Translations under genes and position numbers: made by a program
In this document: positions 37,247-46,871 of the stretch, piece by piece
Numbering within the stretch: position 1 is the first letter of the stretch
Layout of the letters: each line of letters begins with the position of its first letter
Notes under the pieces: generated by a model
The model's database searches: none
What the model was told of the DNA's origin: nothing
Seen by the model: the letters and a program-made list of their open reading frames with translations, nothing else
Assembly (NCBI RefSeq): GCF_025150085.1
Contig: NZ_CP102280.1
Coordinates: 1,499,001-1,563,000 of the forward strand
Direction of reading: 5' to 3'
Length of the DNA: 64,000 nucleotides
Source of the DNA: Dorea longicatena
GTDB lineage: Bacteria > Bacillota > Clostridia > Lachnospirales > Lachnospiraceae

Positions 37247-38398
37247 CTATCCGTAAATAGTAATCACAACCTCAAACCGATCCTCCTGGCTTTTACACTG
37301 AAACATTCCATTGTATTGTTCTACAATATCCCGGATATTTTTCATTCCATAACCATGTAACACTCCATCCTTTTTTTTTGATACAAAATTTTCATCTGTC
37401 TGTATTCCCGTATTTTTAGCCGCATTTACAATCTCGATGTATAAGAGCTGATTCTTCTTTTTCATTTTTATATGTATCCAGCGTTCTCCTTCTTTGATCT
37501 GCTCACACGCTTCCAACGCATTGTCCAAAAGATTTCCAAAAAGTGAAATGATCTCTCTGTCAGAAAACGGAAGCGTTGTGAATACTTCCGTGCTGATCTG
37601 CATCTGCGTCTTTTGCTTCTCTGCCTCCTTCTCTTTCTGGTTAAGAATCATATCCAGCATATGGTTTCCTGTCCAGATCTGGTAATTGTAATCCAACATG
37701 TCCCGGCTGAGTTCGTTCAGATATTCTTCCAATCCCTTCCAGTCCTGTTCCTGCGTATATTTCTTTAATGCAAGCAAATGATTCTTCATATCATGAACAA
37801 TCTTCCGGCTCTTTAACATTTCCCTATATTGTTCTTCCATCGCCTTTACTTTCATCTGGAGCATCTTCTTATCCTGCTCTTCCAGTTCAGCTCTGTGCTG
37901 TTCTGTCTCAACGTCCCATGCTTCTGCCTGAATATCAAGAAATATCCAGATTCCTATGACAGCCAGAAACAGCATCATATAACAAAACATCGGCATAGAA
38001 TAAAATTCTGCAAATCCGGTAGATGCTATAGCCATAAAGATGTAAAATGCTGCAAGATAAGTAATCCAAACAAATATATGATAATTTGTTGATTGATTCC
38101 CGTTTTTTATGCACTGGTATAATTCATACAATTCTATACTCTGAAGCAAAATCAGGAATATTAACATCAGTAAAAATATAAACGCAACTACCTGTGAATG
38201 TTTCCATTTCCACATATGCTGTTTTAAAAATGTATGATTATACATCTTGATGTAATCATTTTCCTGAAAGGTCTTAATTACATACATGTGAATCGTATTC
38301 CATTTTCTATTTATGCGCATCCACGGGAAGAAACAGTACACTTGCAATAAAATCCCCATAAAAGTATCTACTTTTCTCTTTTTTGTCCATCCATTCAT
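37247..38398 (-). CDS. GHKL histidine kinase, module A (no adjacent regulator)
   Basis: 384 residues from ATG 38398 behind GGAG. About five membrane helices, a coiled coil, the phospho-accepting region VHDMKNHLLALKKYTQEQDWKGLEEYLNELS and the GHKL ATPase (NLLDNALEACEQI, GYGMKNIRDIVEQYNG). This is the LytTR-partner kinase type. No response regulator gene precedes it, unlike module B. Its promoter carries the same repeat as module B, so the LytTR protein at 46081 may serve both. Confidence 0.88.
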   Translation of the reverse strand: MNGWTKKRKVDTFMGILLQVYCFFPWMRINRKWNTIHMYVIKTFQENDYIKMYNHTFLKQHMWKWKHSQVVAFIFLLMLIFLILLQSIELYELYQCIKNGNQSTNYHIFVWITYLAAFYIFMAIASTGFAEFYSMPMFCYMMLFLAVIGIWIFLDIQAEAWDVETEQHRAELEEQDKKMLQMKVKAMEEQYREMLKSRKIVHDMKNHLLALKKYTQEQDWKGLEEYLNELSRDMLDYNYQIWTGNHMLDMILNQKEKEAEKQKTQMQISTEVFTTLPFSDREIISLFGNLLDNALEACEQIKEGERWIHIKMKKKNQLLYIEIVNAAKNTGIQTDENFVSKKKDGVLHGYGMKNIRDIVEQYNGMFQCKSQEDRFEVVITIYG

Positions 38399-38441
38399 TT
38401 TATCGGTCTCCATCTTATTTTCACATGAAATCTTTATAGTT

Positions 38442-38447
38442 ATTGTA
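38442..38447 (-). promoter_or_regulatory. -10 element of module A
   Basis: TACAAT on the - strand, preceded by GG. It lies exactly 28 bases from the proximal repeat, the same as in module B. There is no good -35, as expected of an activator-dependent promoter. Confidence 0.65.
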
Positions 38448-38475
38448 CCATGCCTTTTCTTCTTCCGCCTTATAA

Positions 38476-38507
38476 TGGCCATGAATAGCGGGTTTTCTGA
38501 CCATGAA
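38476..38507 (-). promoter_or_regulatory. LytTR-type direct repeat upstream of module A
   Basis: TGGCCATGAA (38476) and TGACCATGAA (38498) on the + strand, 22 bases apart start to start. On the - strand they read TTCATGGTCA then TTCATGGCCA. Spacing matches the two-site arrangement bound by LytTR regulators. The same pair stands before the LytTR gene of module B. Confidence 0.78.
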
Positions 38508-38582
38508 ATTTTAAAAATATGGATCTACCGTGGTAATTACACACAGAAAAACCGCATGTTTTCTTTCATCCCCTGCTATACG

Positions 38583-38626
38583 AAGAACGGTCAGACATGT
38601 CTTGATAAACATATCTGACCGTTCTT
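38583..38626. terminator. Hairpin between Rpn-type gene and module A
   Basis: AAGAACGGTCAGACATGT and ACATATCTGACCGTTCTT form an 18-base stem with one G-U pair and an 8-base loop. There is no strong T tract on either side, but its position after the Rpn-type gene suggests a terminator. Confidence 0.6.
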
Positions 38627-38686
38627 ATAATATGACCATGCATTAGTATAAAGCTGCTACCCACAGAACCTGCCACTAACAATTTC

Positions 38687-39184
38687 TTACAGATACTTTT
38701 CGTTCTGTATCTCTTTCATAATATTCTTTAATTCTGAAATATCGATCTCTAACATTTCTGAAATTTGCTCAATCGAAAATTTATCAGACAATTTTTCTAA
38801 GAGTTCGCTTTTTCCTCTTAATTGTCCAATTTTCTCGCCTTCTATTCTTCCCTCAGTAATTCCCTCCTGCTTTATCATTATCTGTTCTTCCCATGTCTGC
38901 ATATACTTCACCTCTGTCTTTTCACTTGCTTTGATCTGACAAACTCGTCTATGCATCTCTTGAATCCGCTTACTTTTACACTTCCCTGATACTTCATCCG
39001 TACTACGTTCCATATACTTCAACAATTCTATCAATTCTGGTGACACCAGCTCGGGATGTTTGCCCCTGGTATTCAGAAGTATGATATCCAACATCGTCTT
39101 TACATTTTCCGGATCATCCATCGCTTCATCGAGCAGAAATTTATCCAGCAAGTTTAATTCTTTTAATGATTTTCTTTGGTTCAT
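38687..39184 (-). CDS. Rpn/PD-(D/E)XK transposase-family protein lacking its nuclease core
   Basis: 165 residues from ATG 39184 behind GAGAGGAG. The N-terminus (KSLKELNLLDKFLLDEAMDDPENVKTMLDIIL) and the C-terminal part (NTRGKHPELVSPELIELLKYME, KYMQTWEEQI, SIEQISEMLEI) match this family. The central catalytic segment is missing by an in-frame deletion after about residue 37. The second copy at 40497 still shows part of that segment. The protein may be made but should not cut DNA. Confidence 0.8.
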   Translation of the reverse strand: MNQRKSLKELNLLDKFLLDEAMDDPENVKTMLDIILLNTRGKHPELVSPELIELLKYMERSTDEVSGKCKSKRIQEMHRRVCQIKASEKTEVKYMQTWEEQIMIKQEGITEGRIEGEKIGQLRGKSELLEKLSDKFSIEQISEMLEIDISELKNIMKEIQNEKYL

Positions 39185-39499
39185 AAGCAGTTCTCCTCTC
39201 TTGTACAGATATAATACCTGCAAAGAAGAACTGTTTAGCTTTATGCATATGATAACACAGAATTTATATATATACCAGTATATACCGTTATCTTCTTTTA
39301 TCAGACATGTATTTATCTGTTTTTTATGATTTTCATCTTGGATTCTTACCCGATTGTTTGGGCTTGAAATAAATGAATTGGTAAATATAGATGCGTTGCA
39401 GATATTAGAATTCATCTGCGTGTTGATAGGATAACATGCTCTATTCATGCTTTCAATATATATTTTAGAAATGCTCAATTTTTGTAAATCTTCTACAAA
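39185..39499 (-). repeat. Repeat copy R2: Rpn leader plus ABC 3' flank
   Basis: About 315 bases closely similar to 41125-41444. Shared tracts include the TATATATATACCAGTATATA stretch, GGGCTTGAA and GTTGCAGAT. The distal part (39451-39499) also matches 33802-33854 after module A. It carries no gene and acts as the upstream region of the Rpn-type gene; at its far end lies what was once the tail flank of an ABC ATPase gene. Confidence 0.75.
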
Positions 39500-39572
39500 T
39501 TATCCCCGGGCAATTTTACTCCACAGACATATATTATATTGTAGACACATATATGAAAGGAAGGTTAAAAAT

Positions 39573-40424
39573 ATGGCTCAATTTACGAACCAGGCACAAC
39601 TCCGTTACGGAAATTCTGTTACTAATTCAAATATTGCCGTCGGTGAGATTCTCGAAGTATTGTCAATCTCGAAAACTGCAGTAAAAAATACCTATCATCC
39701 GGGAGGGACCGTCACCTATATTATAAGTATTATTAACTCCGGTACCGCTCCGATTACAGGACTTACACTCACAGATGACCTTGGTGCGTATGCATTTTCT
39801 ACTACTTCACTGACACCGTTAACGTATCTGGATAACACGGTAAAATACTATACAAACGGAACGTTACAGGCTGCACCTGCTGTAACCGCAGGTCCTCCGC
39901 TTATCTTCTCTGGATTAACTGTTCCCGCAAATGGCAATCTGACACTGGTCTATGAAACAGCTGTAAATCAATACGCTCCTCTCACCAATGAATCATTCAT
40001 TACCAACACGGTCACTGCAAGTGGAGACGGCATTACTTCTATCACCGCTAAGGAAACGGTAAATGCAGAAGCCTTGCCACTCTTAGGTATCACAAAATCT
40101 ATCAGTCCGGTACCTGTTACTGAAAACGGAAGCCTGACCTACACGTTCCTGATTCAGAATGAAGGAAACGTTCCTGCAAATGAATCCACGGCCGTAATCG
40201 TTACCGATACGTTTAATCCAATACTTTCTAATCTGACTGTCACCTTTAACGGAAGCACATGGACAGAAGGTGAAGACTACACTTATGATAAAACTACCGG
40301 TACTTTTGCTACTGGTGCCGGAAAAGTTACTGTTCCTGCAGCAACATTTACCGTCAACGAGACTACCGGTGAATGGAGTTCTAATCCGGGATTCAGCACT
40401 CTGACAATTACCGGAACAGTATAA
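39573..40424 (+). CDS. DUF11-domain repeat protein without signal peptide
   Basis: 283 residues from ATG 39573 behind GAAAGGAAGG. Two DUF11-like beta domains are seen: about residues 25-135 (VLSISKTAVKNTYHPGGTVTYIISIINSGTAPITGLTLTDDLG) and 150-250 (LGITKSISPVPVTENGSLTYTFLIQNEGN). No signal peptide, membrane helix or sorting motif is visible. Similar proteins in spore-formers may be surface or spore-coat components, but that is conjecture. It is the only + strand gene in this region and sits between two repeat copies. Confidence 0.8.
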   Translation: MAQFTNQAQLRYGNSVTNSNIAVGEILEVLSISKTAVKNTYHPGGTVTYIISIINSGTAPITGLTLTDDLGAYAFSTTSLTPLTYLDNTVKYYTNGTLQAAPAVTAGPPLIFSGLTVPANGNLTLVYETAVNQYAPLTNESFITNTVTASGDGITSITAKETVNAEALPLLGITKSISPVPVTENGSLTYTFLIQNEGNVPANESTAVIVTDTFNPILSNLTVTFNGSTWTEGEDYTYDKTTGTFATGAGKVTVPAATFTVNETTGEWSSNPGFSTLTITGTV

Positions 40425-40442
40425 CCATAAAGAAATGGCAGA

Positions 40443-40474
40443 AGAGACCATCCGAATAATGTCAGATGGTCTCT
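40443..40474. terminator. Hairpin after the DUF11 gene
   Basis: GAGACCATC and GATGGTCTC perfect 9-base arms around 12 bases. It is shared by the convergent DUF11 gene and the Rpn-type pseudogene; T content is modest on both sides. Confidence 0.65.
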
Positions 40475-40496
40475 CCCGTTGCGATTATTTTCCGAT

Positions 40497-41124
40497 TTAA
40501 TCTTCTGTATCATATTGTTCCTCAATGATATGTTTCACCTCTGAAACATCCATATCCAATACATCTGCAATTTCCTCAATGGACATCTTATGATTCATTT
40601 TTCTGAGCAATTCTCTTTTTTCTTTTTGTCTTTCCAGCAATTTTTCTTCCCATGCCTGCATATACTTCACCTCTGTTTTTTCACTTGCTTTAATCCGACA
40701 AACTCGTCTATGCATCTTTTGAATCCGTTCACTTTTGCACTGTTCTGACACTTCATCTGTACTGTGTTCCATATATTTCAAAAGTTCTATCAGTTCTTGG
40801 GATACCACCCGGCGGCAGCAGTTTACTGTCGATGATTCCCTGATACAAACGACTTCTTTTCGGAAGATTATGCGTATTTTCTTTCCGCGCCTCCACTTCG
40901 TATATCACATCATCTTCATCCATAGTATAGACATCTAACCGGATCTACCGATTATCCGTAGACGTTCTCTGTTCCTTCTCTGTCTGCGGTGGATGCTTCA
41001 GATTCGTCTTTTGACTTAATATGATGTCTAACATCGTCTTTACATTTTCGGGGTCATCCATTGCTTCATCGAATAGAAATTTGTCCAGCAAGTTTAATTC
41101 TTTTAATGATTTTCTTTTGTTCAT
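40497..41124 (-). pseudogene. Broken Rpn/PD-(D/E)XK transposase-family gene
   Basis: Starts like the copy at 39184 (MNKRKSLKELNLLDKFLFDEAMDDPENV) and continues through LKHPPQTEKE to an in-frame TAG at about 40945. Beyond it the same frame still encodes the family core (LDVYTMDEDDVIYEVEARKE, LPKRSRLYQGIIDSKLLPPG). A frame change with loss of the middle follows near 40808. The tail VSQELIELLKYMEHSTDEV to IEEQYDTED is intact. At least two inactivating changes are present. Confidence 0.85.
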
Positions 41125-41444
41125 AAACAGCTCTCCTTTCTTATACAGATATAACTCCTTTAAAAGAAAAACTGCTTATTTTTATGAATATCATAGCATA
41201 CATTTTATATATATACCAGTATATATGAACAACTTTCTTTATCAGGCATGTATTTATCTGTTTTCTGTGGTTTTCATTTTTGATTAATGCCCGAATATCT
41301 GGGCTTGAAGTAAATGAATTGATAAATATAGATACGTTGCAGATGCTAGAATTTATCTGCGTGCCGCTAGAATAACATGCCTGATTTTTATTTTCAATGC
41401 AATTTCTAGAAATACTGATTTTTTGTGAACTTTCTACAACTCCT
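41125..41444 (-). repeat. Repeat copy R3: Rpn leader plus module B ABC tail
   Basis: The counterpart of 39185-39499. Its distal end includes the last codons and stop of the module B ATPase gene. Together with 33802-33854 it shows that each transporter module was once followed by the same flank. Confidence 0.75.
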
Positions 41445-42228
41445 TCATCTTCCCAAGAATCTCCTGATAAAACGCTTCCTGATCCCCGCCATTTCTCATA
41501 TCTTCCAGAATCATTCCATCTTTCAGAAGAATCAGCCTGCTGCAATAACTTGCCATCTTCGGATCATGTGTTACCATAACAATTGTCTTGCCAAGTTCCC
41601 GATTGATATGACTCAGTGTATGGATTACCACATCACCGGACTTAGAGTCGAGGTTTCCGGTCGGCTCATCCGCAAGTATCAGATCCGGATTGTTGATCAA
41701 TGCTCTGGATATCGCCACTCGCTGCTTTTCACCTCCGGATAATTCATACGGCTTCTTGTTCATCAGATGTGTAATTCCGAACTGTTCTGCATATTTCTGC
41801 GATTCTTCCATACACTCTTTCGCACTCTTCTTATCCAGGATCTTCGGAAGCATGATATTTTCCCTGACGGACAGACTGTCCATCAAATAGAAGTCCTGGA
41901 ACACGAATCCGATCTTTCTCCGTCGTATGTCCGCAAATTCATCCTTCCACAAATCTTCCGTATCATGTTCTTCAAAGAACAGCTTTCCTCCGGTCTGACG
42001 GTCTATCATACCCAATAGTTTCAAAAATGTCGTCTTTCCACATCCGGATCTTCCCATAATTCCGACAAACTCCTGTCTCTGGATAGAAAAATTTAATCCC
42101 TTCAGGACATGGATCTCTTTCTTCTTTTCACCATCTTCTCCATACTGCACATAATCACGGACCAGATTCTCTGCTCTTAATACGTCTGCCGTTTTTTTAT
42201 TTTCATTCTTTTCTAATTTTTCATTCAT
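41434..42228 (-). CDS. ABC transporter ATPase, module B (MacB/BceA type)
   Basis: 264 residues. Walker A GRSGCGKTT, FVFQDFYLMDSLSV, LSGGEKQRVAISRALI, LILADEPTGNLD and MVTHDPKMA. The permease stop and this start share one base (TAATG), so translation is coupled. It is clearly paralogous to the module A ATPase at 33846. Confidence 0.93.
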   Translation of the reverse strand: MNEKLEKNENKKTADVLRAENLVRDYVQYGEDGEKKKEIHVLKGLNFSIQRQEFVGIMGRSGCGKTTFLKLLGMIDRQTGGKLFFEEHDTEDLWKDEFADIRRRKIGFVFQDFYLMDSLSVRENIMLPKILDKKSAKECMEESQKYAEQFGITHLMNKKPYELSGGEKQRVAISRALINNPDLILADEPTGNLDSKSGDVVIHTLSHINRELGKTIVMVTHDPKMASYCSRLILLKDGMILEDMRNGGDQEAFYQEILGKMKEL

Positions 42229-44912
42229 TACAAATCTGCTCCCTTTTCAATCTTTTTCACAATCGTATCTTCCAGCCACTTCAGATTCAGCCACTGTAAT
42301 ATGAAATATATAATCCAAAGTACACCTGCATTTATCACATAATTCTTCACATCATTCAGATGATAATCCCTGAGTCCAAATACAATTCCAGAATACAGTA
42401 CCGTAACTATAACGGCAATAACAGATGGGATCGTCACAAACCGGCTGATTTCCTTTTTCTCGATGCAGATCCGTTCCCTGCGATTCATTCCCAGACGGTT
42501 CATGAACTGATACCGTTTCCGCATATCCGGCAGTTCCATCTGAACCTTCATATGAAGTAGGAGCATACTGATCACAGATAAAATAATAAGCACAAATCCA
42601 TTCATCACACATTCAAGGATTCGCTCCATCTGCCGCTTTTTCGCTGCTTCTGTCTTCGTATATGTACTTTTTACAAGCGAATCAAATGACTCATCATATG
42701 CATGTTGCTTTGCAAAATCTATTGTCAACTGATCTGCTTTTTTCTGGTATTTTTCCGGTACATTTGCAAGGACAAGTTTCGTCGGCCATTCATGGATATT
42801 TTCTTCCAATACCGCATCCGACGTTTTTATTTTTTCTCCCGTATTCATGTCTGTCGTTTTCCAATAGTCTTTTATTTTGTCAAAATATGCATCAGCAAAT
42901 ACAATAAGATTCTCGTATTTTCCCTGTTTGAATGCACCGATCAGACTCGAAGTCTCGGAACCTGTAATCGTCCGTACCGGATAATAAGTCTGGTGCTCCA
43001 TTGTATCAAAGCCAAACAATGGCTGTCCGATATGCAGATTCGGATGTATCATCAACTGATAGTGATCAATTGGTTTCGCCTTTGTTCCCTGATCTTGCTG
43101 ATACACGACATAAATTTTCTTTCCGTTCTTGTCAAGATTCAGATGCTTTTTCGGTTTTTCTCCGACTGCCTTCTTTAACTTTCGATAACTGCTCTCTGAT
43201 ATACCGATATTCTGGCCTTGCTGCCAGACAAGATCAAATGGTCCTTCCAGACGTTCTGTATTATCAATCGTTGTTGCCCGGACCATCGGAATACTGGTCA
43301 CTTCTGCTTTGCATTCTTGCTTAAGCTTTTCGATAATCCCTGTATCATTACTATTCGCAAGCCATACATAGTCGTATGGGTACAGCGTATCCGTCTTATC
43401 TGCAATTCTGTTAGATACAACTTTTACCGAGAAAAAGGACATCACACATACATGTATCACGATCATAAGTGTCAGATACTTTACAGTTGTCTGGTATCTG
43501 TGTCGTATCATATGTTCTTCCGGAAGGGTTCGCAGGTATTGATCCATAGACGTTTCTTTTTTACGCAGGATCATGGCACCTATATTATACAGAAAAACAT
43601 ACAAACACAGGAAGAACCCACACAAAAGAAAGATACTCTCTGAAAATCTTCTCTGTGTATACAGATACAGGACGATTACTCCCAGCAGCCCGCTGATCAA
43701 CGCCCCTGCTTTTCTGTATATTCCCGGAATCTTCTCACTTTTCACCGCTGCATTTCTGGCATCGGCGGAACGTTCTCCTGCATGGATATCCCCAGAGATA
43801 CCAAAAGCAAACAAACAGATAACAGCTATCACGATTGCCGTGATCAGATACACCTTCCACGATACCTCTGATTTCATATCGATTTTAGGAAAATGCTGTA
43901 TAACAGCGGCATATATGCCAAACAAAATGGCTCTTCCAATCACAAATGCCGTCACCAGTGCCACCGCAAATCCGGCAAGTAATTCTCCGATCCAGGACCA
44001 GAACACGGCATTGCTCCGCATGCCAAGTGTCCGGAAAATCCCATCATCCGCCATCCGTTTTTTCCGGTAGAATACCATGACAACCGTAATCAAAAACAAT
44101 GATATCAGTACGATCACGATCAGGCAGTCCTTCATAATCTCAGTCAGCCCAAGCCCTAGTAATTCATTATCATATCCATAGCTTCCGGAAAATGCCTCTC
44201 TCATTCCAAATCCAATGAACAGAAATGCTGCCGATAACAGAACCGATACAAATAAAAAAGAAAAATCTCTCCAGTGATATTTAAAATTCTCCCACAGCAC
44301 ATGGTAATAAAGCTTCGAATATTTCCCTGGAAAATATAATCTTCTTTTCCGTTCCTGTTTATAATGCTTATCATTTTCCTGAGTTTTCAGGATCTGTTCA
44401 CCGGATTCTTCCCATTCTTCCATGGATTTATGCATCAGTAACCGTATCCCCGTCCATATCGGAAATACTGCCAGATACCCAAGTAGATACATCGGGAACA
44501 CCTGTATCGTACCCGCACTGCTCCATGAACTGTTAAGTCCAATCTCGGCCACTACCGACAGCATTGCAAATAATCCGATAAGTTCTATGATAGATAAAAA
44601 TTTTATTTCCCATCCCTTGATATTACAGATAAGCCGTATTGTTTCGATTACTTCAAGAACGACATACAGCATAACACATACCGTGAATGTTTTTGCCAGT
44701 GTATGAATATCCAGTGGTAATGCATCTGCTGCTCCGTCTAAAAACGTCGTGTTATATGTATCTGCACAACTGTGATTTCTCAACACAGCAATTACATACA
44801 TAATAAAATTCTTCCGTTCTCCCGTTATATTCATCCACGGAAACAGAAAATATATCTGAAGTATGATCCCCAGAATAATATTCATCCGTCTCTTTTTCTC
44901 TTCCATTCTCAT
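42228..44912 (-). CDS. FtsX-like ABC permease, module B
   Basis: 894 residues, organised like the module A permease: four N-terminal helices, FtsX-like core (VLWENFKYHWRDFSFLFVSVLLSAAFLF), a large extracellular domain (about 500-780) with PYDYVWLANSNDTGII and GQNIGISESSYRKLKK matching module A, and C-terminal helices. Its start overlaps the kinase stop (ATGA); ATG 44906 is an alternative with better spacing from the RBS. A cell-envelope peptide sensor or exporter role is inferred. Confidence 0.88.
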   Translation of the reverse strand: MRMEEKKRRMNIILGIILQIYFLFPWMNITGERKNFIMYVIAVLRNHSCADTYNTTFLDGAADALPLDIHTLAKTFTVCVMLYVVLEVIETIRLICNIKGWEIKFLSIIELIGLFAMLSVVAEIGLNSSWSSAGTIQVFPMYLLGYLAVFPIWTGIRLLMHKSMEEWEESGEQILKTQENDKHYKQERKRRLYFPGKYSKLYYHVLWENFKYHWRDFSFLFVSVLLSAAFLFIGFGMREAFSGSYGYDNELLGLGLTEIMKDCLIVIVLISLFLITVVMVFYRKKRMADDGIFRTLGMRSNAVFWSWIGELLAGFAVALVTAFVIGRAILFGIYAAVIQHFPKIDMKSEVSWKVYLITAIVIAVICLFAFGISGDIHAGERSADARNAAVKSEKIPGIYRKAGALISGLLGVIVLYLYTQRRFSESIFLLCGFFLCLYVFLYNIGAMILRKKETSMDQYLRTLPEEHMIRHRYQTTVKYLTLMIVIHVCVMSFFSVKVVSNRIADKTDTLYPYDYVWLANSNDTGIIEKLKQECKAEVTSIPMVRATTIDNTERLEGPFDLVWQQGQNIGISESSYRKLKKAVGEKPKKHLNLDKNGKKIYVVYQQDQGTKAKPIDHYQLMIHPNLHIGQPLFGFDTMEHQTYYPVRTITGSETSSLIGAFKQGKYENLIVFADAYFDKIKDYWKTTDMNTGEKIKTSDAVLEENIHEWPTKLVLANVPEKYQKKADQLTIDFAKQHAYDESFDSLVKSTYTKTEAAKKRQMERILECVMNGFVLIILSVISMLLLHMKVQMELPDMRKRYQFMNRLGMNRRERICIEKKEISRFVTIPSVIAVIVTVLYSGIVFGLRDYHLNDVKNYVINAGVLWIIYFILQWLNLKWLEDTIVKKIEKGADL

Positions 44913-46084
44913 TCCTCTTCCGCCCCTCTTATATCATATATCGAGATGATACAGACCAGATACTCCCCGTAAATTTTATATCGGAATATGCCGTCATATT
45001 TTCTGACAATATCCTGTATGTTCTTCATTCCATATCCATGAAGTATCTCATCTTCTTTTACTGATACAAATTCCTTCTGATTCTGCACCGGCATTTCTTT
45101 AATTGCATTTGAGGTCTCAATATATAATAAATGATTCTTCTTTTTTATCTTAATTTTTATCCAGCGCTTTTTATCTTGGATCCGTTCACAGGCTTCCAGC
45201 GCATTATCTAGAACGTTTCCAAAAAGTGAAATAATCTCCCTGTCTGAAAACGGAAGGGTTGCAAATACTTCTGTCTCAATCTGCATATCCGTCTCTTTCT
45301 CTTTTGCATCTTTCGTCTTTTGATTGAGGATCATATCCAGCATGCGGTTACCCGTCCAGATCTGATAGCTGTCATCCAGCATATCATCACTTAATTCATT
45401 CAGATACTGGTGCAGTCCTTCCCAGTCTCTCTCCTGATCGTATTTTTTCAATGCAAGCAGGTGATTTTTCATATCATGTACAACCTTCCGGCTCTTTAAC
45501 ATTTCCTGATATTTTTCTTCCAGCGCTTTCACTTTTACCTGCAGCAACTGTTCGTCCCGCTCTTTCAGTTCTGTCTTATGCTTTGCTGTCTCCGTATCCC
45601 ATGCAGCCGCCTCGATATCCAGAAACATCCAGATTCCAATAATACCTATGAATATCACCATATACATATAGATTCTAAGCTTGAACAGCGCACTGTCATC
45701 CAGATAGATGTATGAAGCATCAAGATATAAGAAAAAAAGAACGATGGCAAGAACCCAGACATACCTGTGTATATCAAACGTTTTGATCCCTTTCATATGT
45801 CTGTACAATTGCCATAGTTCGATCATCTGCATCACAATCATAAATGCTATGATCATGGTAAATGTCACTGCCGCAAAACCGGAATATTTCCATAAGATTG
45901 GATGCCCAGATAAGAAAATATAATTATATGCCTTGATGCAGCTTTCTTTCCGGAATATCTCGATCAGATACACGTGAATCGTGTGATACCCTCCGTCTAT
46001 ACGGATCCATGGAAAGAAGAAATATATTTGCAGCAGAATCCCCATACAAACATCTGCTTTTCGCTTTCTCGTCCATTCTTTCAT
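44909..46084 (-). CDS. GHKL histidine kinase, module B
   Basis: 391 residues from ATG 46084, which overlaps the regulator stop (ATGA) and follows GGAGAA. Several N-terminal membrane helices, a coiled coil (ETAKHKTELKERDEQLLQVKVKALEEKYQEML), the VHDMKNHLLALKKYDQERDWEGLHQYLNELS phosphorylation region, and NVLDNALEACERI and GYGMKNIQDIVRKYDG in the ATPase. About as similar to the module A kinase as the two permeases are to each other. Confidence 0.9.
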   Translation of the reverse strand: MKEWTRKRKADVCMGILLQIYFFFPWIRIDGGYHTIHVYLIEIFRKESCIKAYNYIFLSGHPILWKYSGFAAVTFTMIIAFMIVMQMIELWQLYRHMKGIKTFDIHRYVWVLAIVLFFLYLDASYIYLDDSALFKLRIYMYMVIFIGIIGIWMFLDIEAAAWDTETAKHKTELKERDEQLLQVKVKALEEKYQEMLKSRKVVHDMKNHLLALKKYDQERDWEGLHQYLNELSDDMLDDSYQIWTGNRMLDMILNQKTKDAKEKETDMQIETEVFATLPFSDREIISLFGNVLDNALEACERIQDKKRWIKIKIKKKNHLLYIETSNAIKEMPVQNQKEFVSVKEDEILHGYGMKNIQDIVRKYDGIFRYKIYGEYLVCIISIYDIRGAEEE

Positions 46085-46797
46085 TCTACATTTCTCCAAT
46101 ATTCCATGATCCGTGTCTTCACATCCTGAATAGTCTCTGCCCCTGCCTGAATCTTAATCCCGTCTTCCAGATAGACTGCATCCGTCGTGATCCGATCCAC
46201 ATGATCGATATTGATAATATAACTTCTTCCGGCAAATATAAAAGCCGGGCTTTTCAAATCTTCAAAAATCTGATGCAGTGCCAGACGTTCTTTGTATGCG
46301 CCATTTACCATTACAAATTCAACATACTTCTGCCCTTTGACCTTGCGGATACAGATAATGTCTTTATGATATAATTTTCTCTGGTCCGTCACCCCACCGA
46401 TCCAGAAGAAATTCTGGCTCTCTTTTTGCTTTTCCTGATAAATTTTCTGTAATACTGCCGGCAAACGTTCTTTCATATCTCTTTTCAAAATATACTGATA
46501 TGCCTCGAGGACATAACTATCCACTGCAAATTCGGCGTACGATGTCAGGAATACCAGGCAGATATCTTTTTGTTCTGCCTTTAAAATTCTTCCCAAATCG
46601 ATCCCGCTTTTCCCCGGAAGATCAATATCTGAGATAACTACATCGTAGTGCTTCTTAACTTCCAGAAATTCTTCGGCTGTTTTATATATTTCGGTGGTTA
46701 TATCCTGCACCTTAAGTTTCTCGAACTCCCGGCTAATAAGTCTTTCCACTTCCTGTCTTGTATGTTCTTCATCTTCTATCATTGCTATCTGAAACAT
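46081..46797 (-). CDS. LytTR-family response regulator
   Basis: 238 residues: receiver domain (MIEDEEHTRQEVERL, phospho-Asp in VVISDIDLPGKSGIDL, FLTSYAEFAVDSYVLEAYQYILK) and a C-terminal LytTR DNA-binding domain (IICIRKVKGQKYVEFVMVNG, FIFAGRSYIINIDHVDRI). First gene of module B. A 22-base-period direct repeat stands before its promoter and before module A, so it likely controls itself and both transporters. Confidence 0.93.
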   Translation of the reverse strand: MFQIAMIEDEEHTRQEVERLISREFEKLKVQDITTEIYKTAEEFLEVKKHYDVVISDIDLPGKSGIDLGRILKAEQKDICLVFLTSYAEFAVDSYVLEAYQYILKRDMKERLPAVLQKIYQEKQKESQNFFWIGGVTDQRKLYHKDIICIRKVKGQKYVEFVMVNGAYKERLALHQIFEDLKSPAFIFAGRSYIINIDHVDRITTDAVYLEDGIKIQAGAETIQDVKTRIMEYWRNVE

Positions 46798-46837
46798 TTA
46801 TATTTTCTCCGTATTTATTCACATAATTATTGCATTC

Positions 46838-46843
46838 ATTGTA
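46838..46843 (-). promoter_or_regulatory. -10 element of module B
   Basis: TACAAT on the - strand, preceded by GG, exactly 28 bases from the proximal repeat as in module A. No recognisable -35. Confidence 0.65.
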
Positions 46844-46871
46844 CCACGATAGTTACAAATATTGTTATAAC

